5,590 bases of DNA, from assembly GCA_021818645.1 (NCBI GenBank), contig JAKATS010000063.1:1-5590 (forward strand). The letters are read 5' to 3'. The translations under genes and the position numbers were made by a program. Source of the stretch: Acidobacteriota bacterium. GTDB lineage: Bacteria > Acidobacteriota > Terriglobia > Terriglobales > SCQP01. Under the pieces are notes generated by a model. The model was not told the origin of the DNA. It was given only the letters and a program-made list of their open reading frames with translations, and made no database searches. Shown piece after piece: positions 1-4,957 of this stretch (position 1 is the stretch's first letter; every line of letters begins with the position of its first letter).

Positions 1-546
1 TCCAGGCTACTGCGGTCGACCCGGACCCGCTCTCCGCGCGAGTCCAGCAAGGGGCGGGTTGGCGGCCGCACCCACGAAATTCAGCGTCTGATCGGCCGGT
101 CCCTGCGGGCCATGCTTGATTTTCCAGCTTTGGGCGAGCGCACCCTGATGGTGGACTGCGATGTCATACAAGCCGACGGAGGCACCCGCACGGCATCCAT
201 CACCGGCGCCTGCATCGCGCTGCATCTGGCACTTGACGCCATGGTCAAAAGCGGCGCTCTGCCGCGACTGCCTTTGCGCGGACTGGTCGCCGCTGTCAGC
301 GTGGGGCAGGTAGATGGCCAAGCCCTGCTCGACCTGAATTACGAGGAAGATTCGCGCGCCGATGTGGATATGAATGTGGTGATGACCGGGGCCGGAGAAT
401 TCATTGAGTTTCAGGCCACCGCTGAACGCCAATCTTTTCCCGAGTCCGCCTGGCAGACCATGCTCGGCCTGGCCCGTAACGGCATCAACCAGTTATTGGC
501 CGAACAGCGCCGGGTCCTGCACTCCGCCGGCGTGACCAGTGCCTGA
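1..546 (+). CDS. rph: RNase PH (tRNA nucleotidyltransferase), 5' end cut off by window
   Basis: Phosphorolytic 3'-5' exoribonuclease that trims tRNA precursors and other RNAs using inorganic phosphate; cytoplasmic, and a hexamer in known members. The 181 visible codons correspond to about residue 64 to the end of the roughly 240-residue E. coli protein. Seen directly: [16 protein letters not shown] near local residues 21-36, whose first Arg (local 23) matches phosphate-contacting R86 of E. coli. [18 protein letters not shown] follows at local 53-70, with the GTR phosphate-binding loop at 61-63 (E. coli 124-126). Further on come VAAVSVG and an [14 protein letters not shown] block typical of the C-terminal half. 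The C-terminus is complete at TGA 544-546. The usual MLPR at the left edge reads RLLR here. The 3' end overlaps or nearly touches the next gene, so the two are probably cotranscribed. Identity is very secure; only the N-terminal part is missing. Confidence 0.97.
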   Translation, partial: SRLLRSTRTRSPRESSKGRVGGRTHEIQRLIGRSLRAMLDFPALGERTLMVDCDVIQADGGTRTASITGACIALHLALDAMVKSGALPRLPLRGLVAAVSVGQVDGQALLDLNYEEDSRADVDMNVVMTGAGEFIEFQATAERQSFPESAWQTMLGLARNGINQLLAEQRRVLHSAGVTSA

Positions 547-559
547 TCCGAATCACCCT

Positions 560-1576
560 ATGGCTATCCCAGGTCAGTCTCCACTTCCCGATCGCTTTGA
601 TGCCGTTGTGGCCGAACAGAATGATGCCGGCTACCGCAGCCGATACATGCCGATCACCCTGAGCGATCTGCCTGATCGCGACGTGCTGGTTGAGGTGCGC
701 TATTCGTCGCTGAATTACAAGGATGCTCTGGCGGTCACCGGCCGCGGCAAAATCATCCGCCAATCTCCCATGGTGCTGGGCATTGACCTGGCCGGCCGGG
801 TGGTAAGCTCGGGTTCTTCCCGATTTCGCCCCGGCGATGCGGTTGTTGTCACCGGGCAGGGATTGAGTGAGACCGAATGGGGAGGCTACAGCCCCTGGCA
901 GCGGGTGCGGGCAGAATCATTGATTCCGCTGCCGCAGGCATTTTCGCTGGCCCAGGCCATGGGCATAGGCACGGCGGGAGTTACGGCCATGCTGGCGGTG
1001 ATGGCCCTGGAGCGTTATGGCCTTACGCCCACAAATCGCCCCATGATTGTCACCGGCGCCGGCGGCGGCGTGGGTTCCATGGCCGTAGCCTTGCTCACGC
1101 GTCTGGGGTATCCGGTGACCGCGGTCACGGGCCGCGCCGCTCTGCATGAATATCTCACTCAGTTAGGCGCCCGCGAGGTGCTCGACCGATCCGATTTGGC
1201 GCAACCTTCCCCCGCACTGGGCAGTGAGCGCTGGGCTGGCGGCATTGACAGTGTTGGCGGCAAAACCCTGGCCTATCTTCTGGCCCACACCACTGCTCAT
1301 GGCGCCGTGGCAGCCTGCGGATTAGCCGGAGGCGCCGACCTGCCGGTTACGGTATTTCCATTTATCCTGCGAGCGGTCGGCCTGCTGGGTATCAGCTCCA
1401 GCTCCACTCCCGCATCCACTCAAATACAAGTCTGGCGCCGTCTGGCGCGGGATCTGCCCGCATCGGTTGTAGATTCGATCAGCCGCGTGGAACCGCTGTC
1501 GCGCATTTTCGAACTGGCAGAAGAAATCCTGGCCGGCGGGGTGCGCGGCCGCGTCATACTTGATGTCCGCGCCTGA
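560..1576 (+). CDS. YhdH/AcuI-family NADPH-dependent quinone oxidoreductase / acryloyl-CoA reductase-like MDR protein
   Basis: Medium-chain dehydrogenase/reductase without structural zinc. Characterised relatives (E. coli YhdH, AcuI) reduce acryloyl-CoA with NADPH; the physiological substrate here cannot be read from sequence. Numbering from GTG 539: the family block SSLNYKDALAVTGRGKI lies at 56-72, PMVLGIDLAG at 77-86, GTAGVTAML at 144-152, and the Rossmann loop VTGAGGGVGSMAVALL starts at 171. ACGLAGG and FPFILRAVGLLG follow near the C-terminal end. No zinc-binding Cys cluster is visible. ATG 560 gives 338 aa; GTG 539 gives 345 aa and overlaps rph by 8 bases. Neither start has a clear Shine-Dalgarno site. 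Family similarity only begins near FDAVVAEQ, so the later start is preferred. The stop at 1574-1576 lies close to or inside the possible rdgB starts. Family call is strong; exact reaction and start are uncertain. Confidence 0.92.
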   Translation: MAIPGQSPLPDRFDAVVAEQNDAGYRSRYMPITLSDLPDRDVLVEVRYSSLNYKDALAVTGRGKIIRQSPMVLGIDLAGRVVSSGSSRFRPGDAVVVTGQGLSETEWGGYSPWQRVRAESLIPLPQAFSLAQAMGIGTAGVTAMLAVMALERYGLTPTNRPMIVTGAGGGVGSMAVALLTRLGYPVTAVTGRAALHEYLTQLGAREVLDRSDLAQPSPALGSERWAGGIDSVGGKTLAYLLAHTTAHGAVAACGLAGGADLPVTVFPFILRAVGLLGISSSSTPASTQIQVWRRLARDLPASVVDSISRVEPLSRIFELAEEILAGGVRGRVILDVRA

Positions 1577-1592
1577 CCATCCACGCAGACGC

Positions 1593-2189
1593 ATGTCTCC
1601 GGTGCAACTCTATTTCGCCAGCTCCAATCCGGGCAAACTGCGGGATTTTTCCGGCATGGCACTGCCTCTGCAACTACTGCCGGATTTCGAGATTTTTCCG
1701 CCGGCGATTGAAAATGGCGATAGTTTTTCCGCGAATGCCCGCATCAAAGCCAGCCATTACAGCCGATTATCAAATACGAATGCATGGATTGTGGCCGATG
1801 ATTCCGGCCTGGAAGTGGATGCGCTGGGGGGCGCGCCCGGCATTCACTCCGCCCGGTTCGGGGGGCGCCATGGCGATGATGAAGCGAACAATCGTCTCTT
1901 GCTTGAGCGCCTGCGCGGAGTACCCGAGCTGCGGCGCACAGGACGATTTGTCTGCGTATTGGCGCTGGCCCACGGAGGGGAAGTGCAAGCGGAGTTTCAG
2001 GGAGTGGCCGAGGGTCTGATTCTGCAATCGCCGCGCGGCCATGATGGCTTTGGATATGATCCTCTGTTTTATTCCCCTGCCGCGCATTGCTGCTTTGCCG
2101 AATTAACGCCCGAAAAAAAAGCCCGCTTCAGCCATCGCGGCCAGGCTGCCCGCGCTCTGCAAGCATGGATAATGCGGAATGTGGTTTGA
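1593..2189 (+). CDS. rdgB: RdgB/HAM1 (ITPase-like) non-canonical purine NTP pyrophosphatase
   Basis: Hydrolyses dITP, XTP and related deaminated purine nucleotides to monophosphates plus pyrophosphate, keeping them out of DNA and RNA; a cytoplasmic Mg2+-dependent dimer in known members. From ATG 1593 the product is 198 aa, close to E. coli RdgB (197). Seen: N-terminal substrate loop SSNPGK (10-15), NARIKA (48-53), catalytic ADDSGLEVDALGGAPGIHSAR (68-88, with D69/D70 as the metal/general-base pair), GHDGFGYDPLF (149-159) and the C-terminal SHRGQA (180-185), all in family order. In-frame TTG 1560 and ATG 1563 would add 10-11 residues and overlap the upstream gene; ATG 1593 was chosen because the family begins at VQLYFASSNPGK. 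No convincing ribosome binding site precedes any candidate, so translation may be coupled to the upstream gene. rph and rdgB are near neighbours in many bacteria, which supports the call. Confidence 0.96.
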   Translation: MSPVQLYFASSNPGKLRDFSGMALPLQLLPDFEIFPPAIENGDSFSANARIKASHYSRLSNTNAWIVADDSGLEVDALGGAPGIHSARFGGRHGDDEANNRLLLERLRGVPELRRTGRFVCVLALAHGGEVQAEFQGVAEGLILQSPRGHDGFGYDPLFYSPAAHCCFAELTPEKKARFSHRGQAARALQAWIMRNVV

Positions 2190-2225
2190 GCTTATCCTGA
2201 ATTTAGAACACAAAAGATACGGCGG

Positions 2226-2250
2226 AAAAATCATAAAAATCGAAAATCAT
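2226..2250. repeat. Short tandem A-tract repeat, about three AAAATC units
   Basis: Read on the plus strand, AAAAATCAT, AAAAATCG and AAAATCAT follow each other directly. Phased A-tracts of this spacing can bend DNA, and an AT-rich block just upstream of a -35 element can act as an UP element; both roles are inferences. The repeat is imperfect and short, so it may be chance in an AT-rich gap. Confidence 0.45.
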
Positions 2251-2257
2251 CAAAACA

Positions 2258-2285
2258 TTGGAATTCTACCTTCACAACCTATACC
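2258..2285 (+). promoter_or_regulatory. Weak sigma70-like promoter candidate in the convergent gap
   Basis: TTGGAA (2258-2263) and TATACC (2280-2285) are separated by 16 bases. Each matches the sigma70 consensus at four of six positions, and the A-tract block lies immediately upstream. Transcription from here would start near 2292 and run antisense into the 3' end of the minus-strand heme-protein gene. No RNA gene is recognisable downstream. Low confidence. Confidence 0.2.
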
Positions 2286-2323
2286 AATGAGGGTAAGCTT
2301 CTGAATCTATTGGATTTAAATGG

Positions 2324-3034
2324 TTACGGCCGCTGGTGCGCCCGCCAGATCACCTGACCGGTAAAAAACGGGCCCATGGTTTGAATCAATTCAGCCGTCT
2401 GGCGTGTTTTACGCATGGCCTGCACGCATGCCGAAAGTGGATGCAATTCTCGGCCCAGCAGCCCGATCACAAAATCATTGTCGTTGGCATCCAGGCCAAA
2501 GCAGGCCAGCCGGACGTCGCGCGCCAGTCCGGCTTCGCCAAAGGAATGACCGATGCGGCCATGCTCACGCAAAGCCGCCGTCTGTTCTTCCGGCGGCAAA
2601 AGCTGGAACCGTCCCTGGCGTCGGAGGGGATACCAGATGGCCCATTTCATTTCCGGATCGAGCAGATTGCGAACGGTGTGCCGCAGCAGCCAGTCCTCCA
2701 GGTCGGGTTCATGCCCCAGGGCATAGGTTCGCCCAAACATATTAAAGCGCTGCCGCTGTCGCAGATGCTGGAACGGGCTCTGGCGCAGAAATTCACGCAG
2801 CGGGCCAGTGAAAAACTCCGGTGATTCGTTCCAGGTGATGAGTCCGATCCCCCAGGCATCCAGAGCGTCGGTATAGAGAACGGCCGGCAAGGCGGCTTGC
2901 TCCAGGCTGAAGATCAAGCTGGAACCTTCTTCCTGGCCGGTAAAGACGCGGAGCTGCACAAATAGCCGCCGATCCAGGCGCTGCCGTTCGCCCTGGCGCG
3001 GGCCGCCATATTCGGCGATATCCACTGGTTCCAT
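2324..3034 (-). CDS. Chlorite dismutase / HemQ (coproheme decarboxylase) superfamily heme protein
   Basis: A 236-aa protein of the Cld-like heme-binding superfamily, whose members include chlorite dismutases and HemQ, the coproheme decarboxylase that completes heme b synthesis in the coproporphyrin-dependent pathway. Seen: KWAIWYPLRR (130-139), matching the HemQ YPM-S/D-K region with its catalytic Tyr (Y135); LREHGRIGHSFG (155-166), with H158 in the proximal heme-ligand place; CFGLDANDNDFVIGL (178-192); and a C-terminal block with MRKTRQTAE (207-215) and MGPFFTGQVIW (220-230). The usual Lys after YPM appears to be Arg, and the segment carrying the distal Gln/Arg is altered. ATG 3034 gives the normal family length; a weak TTGAG lies a few bases upstream. 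It is divergent from nth across 64 bases and convergent with rdgB. No perchlorate genes lie nearby, so HemQ-like or uncharacterised peroxidase-like function is likelier than chlorite detoxification. Confidence 0.87.
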   Translation of the reverse strand: MEPVDIAEYGGPRQGERQRLDRRLFVQLRVFTGQEEGSSLIFSLEQAALPAVLYTDALDAWGIGLITWNESPEFFTGPLREFLRQSPFQHLRQRQRFNMFGRTYALGHEPDLEDWLLRHTVRNLLDPEMKWAIWYPLRRQGRFQLLPPEEQTAALREHGRIGHSFGEAGLARDVRLACFGLDANDNDFVIGLLGRELHPLSACVQAMRKTRQTAELIQTMGPFFTGQVIWRAHQRP

Positions 3035-3043
3035 AGCTCAATT

Positions 3044-3058
3044 TTCGCATAGTGCGAA
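3044..3058. promoter_or_regulatory. Perfect 15-bp palindrome, candidate operator in divergent promoter region
   Basis: TTCGCA-TAG-TGCGAA is a perfect 6-bp inverted repeat with a 3-base spacer, between the start codons of the heme-protein gene and nth. Its right half covers the position expected for the nth -35 element, and on the other strand it sits 9 bases before the heme-protein start codon. A dimeric repressor bound here could affect both genes. In the minus-strand transcript the same bases could fold into a small hairpin just ahead of the start codon. The cognate regulator cannot be named. Confidence 0.5.
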
Positions 3059-3074
3059 TCCGGCACTACTTTTA

Positions 3075-3080
3075 TATAAT
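3075..3080 (+). promoter_or_regulatory. Consensus -10 box TATAAT for nth
   Basis: An exact TATAAT lies 18 bases before ATG 3099. A 17-base spacer would put the -35 at 3052-3057 (GTGCGA), which is poor and lies inside the palindrome, so the promoter may be weak or activator-dependent. Transcription would start near 3087, leaving a leader of only about 12 bases and no visible Shine-Dalgarno site. The overlapping TTTATA (3071-3076) reads TATAAA on the minus strand and may serve the heme-protein gene. Confidence 0.5.
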
Positions 3081-3098
3081 GGACACCCAATCTTGTAT

Positions 3099-3776
3099 AT
3101 GCCGCAAGTTCCGGTTACGAAATCAAAGCGCGCCGCCGCCTTGGCGCCGGAACGGGTAAAAAAAATCCTGTCCACGCTGCGCCGGACCTATCCTGAGGCC
3201 GGCTGCGCGCTGCGGCATGACGATGCCTGGCAGCTTCTGGTCGCCACCATTTTATCGGCCCAATGCACGGATGCGCGAGTGAACCAGATCACGCCCGGAC
3301 TGTTTAAAAAAATTCCCGATGTCCAGGCCTTTGCCCGCCTCTCGCCGGCTGAGCTGGAACCCGAGATCCGTTCCTCGGGCTTCTTTCGCAACAAGGCGAA
3401 ATCCATTATCGGCGCGGCGCGAGCCATTGGGGAGCGTTTTCATGGCCAGGTGCCCCGCACCATGCCCGAATTATTGGAACTGCCCGGTGTGGCCCGTAAG
3501 ACCGCCAATGTAGTTCTGGGTGTGGCGTTTGGCCAGGCCGAAGGCGTGGTGGTGGATACGCATGTGCGGCGTATAGCCCGCCGGCTGGAATTGACCCGGG
3601 AAAACTCACCCGAGCGCATAGAGCGGGACCTCATCCGAATTCTGCCGCGCGGCGAATGGATCACTTTCTCCCATCGCCTGATCGCGCATGGCCGCAAACT
3701 ATGCCTGGCGCGCAAACCCCGGTGTCAACAATGTCCGCTGCAAAATCTTTGTAATTCCAGCGACAAAGTAGTTTAG
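3099..3776 (+). CDS. nth: Endonuclease III (DNA glycosylase/AP lyase)
   Basis: Base-excision repair enzyme that removes oxidised pyrimidines such as thymine glycol and nicks at abasic sites by beta-elimination. From ATG 3099 the product is 225 aa, slightly longer than E. coli Nth (211). Seen: LLVATILSAQCTD (46-58); the helix-hairpin-helix LPGVARKTANVVL (128-140) with the catalytic Lys K134 (E. coli K120); VVDTHV (151-156) with catalytic Asp D153 (E. coli D138); and the C-terminal 4Fe-4S motif C-X6-C-X2-C-X5-C at C202, C209, C212 and C218. The basic N-terminal tail (KSKR, 8-11) precedes the family core. In-frame TTG 3093 is a less likely start. No Shine-Dalgarno site is seen, and the predicted leader is very short. 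The gene is convergent with the downstream dehydrogenase gene, 6 bases away. Complete and apparently active. Confidence 0.97.
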   Translation: MPQVPVTKSKRAAALAPERVKKILSTLRRTYPEAGCALRHDDAWQLLVATILSAQCTDARVNQITPGLFKKIPDVQAFARLSPAELEPEIRSSGFFRNKAKSIIGAARAIGERFHGQVPRTMPELLELPGVARKTANVVLGVAFGQAEGVVVDTHVRRIARRLELTRENSPERIERDLIRILPRGEWITFSHRLIAHGRKLCLARKPRCQQCPLQNLCNSSDKVV

Positions 3777-3782
3777 AAGCCT

Positions 3783-4778
3783 TTATTTTTTATGATCCGG
3801 GGTTTTCTGCTCCACATGCCCGCCAAAACCGGCGCGCATGGCCGAGAGCATCTTATCGGCGTAGGCATGTTCTTCCCGCGATCGAAAACGGTTATAAAGG
3901 GCATGACTCAGCACAGTGGCCGGCACGTTTTCTTCGATTGCGGCCAGGATCGTCCAGCGGCCTTCGCCGGAGTCGGCCACGTAACCGGAATATTCGCCCA
4001 GATCGGGACTTTTCGCCAGCGATCCGGCGGTTAAATCCAGCAGCCAGGAGGCAACGACACTGCCCCGGCGCCAGACCTCGGCCACATCGGCCAGATCGAG
4101 CTCATAGCGCCGGGAAGCGGGAATATTATCGCCGCTGACCTGCTTTAAAATCTGAAATCCCTCGGCATAGGCCTGCATCAGCCCGTATTCGATGCCGTTA
4201 TGCACCATTTTCACGAAGTGACCGGAGCCCACCGGCCCGCAGTGCAGATAACCGAGTTCAGCGGTAGAACTTTTCCGGTTTTCCCGGTGCGGCGTAGGTT
4301 CCAGAGAGCCTCGCCCAGGTGCGAGAGAACGGAAGATCGGGTCGAGCCTTTGCACCACATCTTTTTCTCCGCCCATCATCAGGCAATAACCCCGTTCCAG
4401 GCCCCAGACTCCGCCGCTGGTGCCGCAATCAACGAAATGAATGCCCTTTTTCCCCAGCTCTTCGGCATGACGCAGATCATCGAGATAATAGCTATTGCCG
4501 CCGTCAATCACGGTATCGCCTGAGGTCAGCAATTGGCTTAGCTCGGTCATGGTGGCATCGGTGATGGCGCCTGCGGGCAGCATGATCCAGACCGCCCGCG
4601 GAGTTTTCATTGCCCGCACCATATCGGCCAGGGTTGAGGCGCCAGTGGCGCCTTCTTTGGCCAGGCTCTGGACAGCTGCCGGAGAAGCATCCCAGACAAA
4701 CATTTTGTGATTCTGCCGCATCAGCCGCCGTGACATATTACCGCCCATGCGGCCCAGACCCACCATGCCCAATTCCAT
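3783..4778 (-). CDS. gnd: Decarboxylating 6-phosphogluconate dehydrogenase, short form, probably NAD-linked
   Basis: Oxidatively decarboxylates 6-phosphogluconate to ribulose 5-phosphate in the pentose phosphate pathway; cytoplasmic. From ATG 4778 the product is 331 aa, matching the short class of about 300-340 aa rather than the roughly 470-aa enteric enzyme. Seen: Rossmann loop GLGRMG (7-12), [17 protein letters not shown] (92-108), substrate loop [15 protein letters not shown] (117-131), and the catalytic helix [14 protein letters not shown] (186-199), with K190, H193, N194 and E197 equivalent to sheep K183, H186, N187 and E190. Asp30 ends the second strand (VWD), where NADP enzymes usually carry NRT; this suggests NAD preference. 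AGGAG (4789-4793) and GAGG (4784-4787) on the minus strand precede ATG 4778; GTG 4784 is an alternative, but it overlaps the GAGG. Convergent with nth, divergent from the acyltransferase gene. Confidence 0.95.
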   Translation of the reverse strand: MELGMVGLGRMGGNMSRRLMRQNHKMFVWDASPAAVQSLAKEGATGASTLADMVRAMKTPRAVWIMLPAGAITDATMTELSQLLTSGDTVIDGGNSYYLDDLRHAEELGKKGIHFVDCGTSGGVWGLERGYCLMMGGEKDVVQRLDPIFRSLAPGRGSLEPTPHRENRKSSTAELGYLHCGPVGSGHFVKMVHNGIEYGLMQAYAEGFQILKQVSGDNIPASRRYELDLADVAEVWRRGSVVASWLLDLTAGSLAKSPDLGEYSGYVADSGEGRWTILAAIEENVPATVLSHALYNRFRSREEHAYADKMLSAMRAGFGGHVEQKTPDHKK

Positions 4779-4783
4779 AAGCA

Positions 4784-4793
4784 CCTCGCTCCT
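4784..4793 (-). promoter_or_regulatory. Ribosome binding site for gnd
   Basis: Read on the minus strand, AGGAG (4789-4793) lies 10 bases and GAGG (4784-4787) 5 bases before ATG 4778. This supports ATG 4778 over GTG 4784, which would leave GAGG partly inside the start codon. It is one of only two recognisable Shine-Dalgarno sites in the window. Confidence 0.6.
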
Positions 4794-4843
4794 GGATCAA
4801 AAAAATCATTACTCCAGCGCGCCTGATCGCCGCGTTCCGCGAT

Positions 4844-4860
4844 TCAGGCACGCTGCCTGA
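4844..4860. repeat. Perfect 17-bp inverted repeat (TCAGGCA-CGC-TGCCTGA) in the gnd/acyltransferase divergent region
   Basis: Two 7-bp arms with a 3-base loop. A further GCCTGA at 4821-4826 could pair with the left arm instead (4844-4849), with CCGCG/CGCG bases between them adding partial pairing, so two mutually exclusive hairpins are possible. It lies 66 bases before gnd ATG 4778 on the minus strand and about 97 bases before the acyltransferase start on the plus strand. It could be an operator or a leader-RNA hairpin. No T-run follows directly, so a simple terminator is unlikely. Confidence 0.5.
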
Positions 4861-4912
4861 CGTGACATCTCCAGTGTAAACGGAGGCGGAGCCAGCGACG
4901 AAATCCGGCCCG

Positions 4913-4940
4913 GCGGCATGCCGCATGGCAAAATATTTGC
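4913..4940. repeat. Two adjacent short palindromes upstream of the acyltransferase start
   Basis: GCGGCATGCCGC (4913-4924) is a perfect 12-bp palindrome. Three bases later comes GCAAA-ATA-TTTGC (4928-4940), a perfect 5-bp inverted repeat with a 3-base spacer. Both lie within 45 bases of the chosen start codon, in the zone expected for a promoter or operator. If translation began at ATG 4925 instead, the second would be inside the coding region. Short palindromes of this size can arise by chance. Confidence 0.35.
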
Positions 4941-4944
4941 TGGC

Positions 4945-4949
4945 AAGGG
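4945..4949 (+). promoter_or_regulatory. Ribosome binding site deciding the acyltransferase start
   Basis: AAGGG lies 8 bases before ATG 4958. This favours ATG 4958 over the in-frame ATG 4925, which has only GGCGG-like bases upstream and would add 11 residues. The frame is open back to TAA 4877-4879. Confidence 0.5.
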
Positions 4950-4957
4950 CTTTCAGA

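Larger units (their letters stand above)
2190..2323. other. AT-rich convergent intergenic gap with A-tract repeats
   Basis: This 134-base gap lies between two convergent genes and is much richer in A/T than its surroundings. Positions 2226-2250 carry three near-tandem AAAATC units spaced 8-9 bases apart. No strong GC hairpin followed by a T-run is visible for either gene; the best inverted repeats (TACC/GGTA at 2282-2295, CCAAT/ATTGG at 2284-2313) have only 4-5 bp stems. No tRNA or convincing small ORF was seen. Confidence 0.5.

Noticed and set aside
7..432. Minus-strand 141-codon open frame opposite rph
   Set aside because: It lies wholly opposite a clear RNase PH coding region, has low-complexity composition ([10 protein letters not shown]) and no recognisable domain; it is a shadow of GC-rich coding sequence.
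2282..2313. Small inverted repeats (TACC/GGTA, CCAAT/ATTGG) as a bidirectional terminator
   Set aside because: Stems are only 4-5 bp, with large loops and no adjoining T-run.
2336..2824. Plus-strand 162-codon open frame opposite the heme-protein gene
   Set aside because: The minus-strand product carries ordered Cld-family motifs, while the plus-strand frame has no family resemblance or ribosome binding site.
2324..3034. Genuine chlorite dismutase for perchlorate or chlorate respiration
   Set aside because: No perchlorate reductase or related genes are in view, the distal Arg is not clearly present, and most family members in such genomes are HemQ-like or uncharacterised.
4799..4805. Seven-base A/T run as an intrinsic terminator
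   Set aside because: No GC-rich stem directly precedes it on the strand where it reads as T; it lies just upstream of the gnd ribosome binding site.
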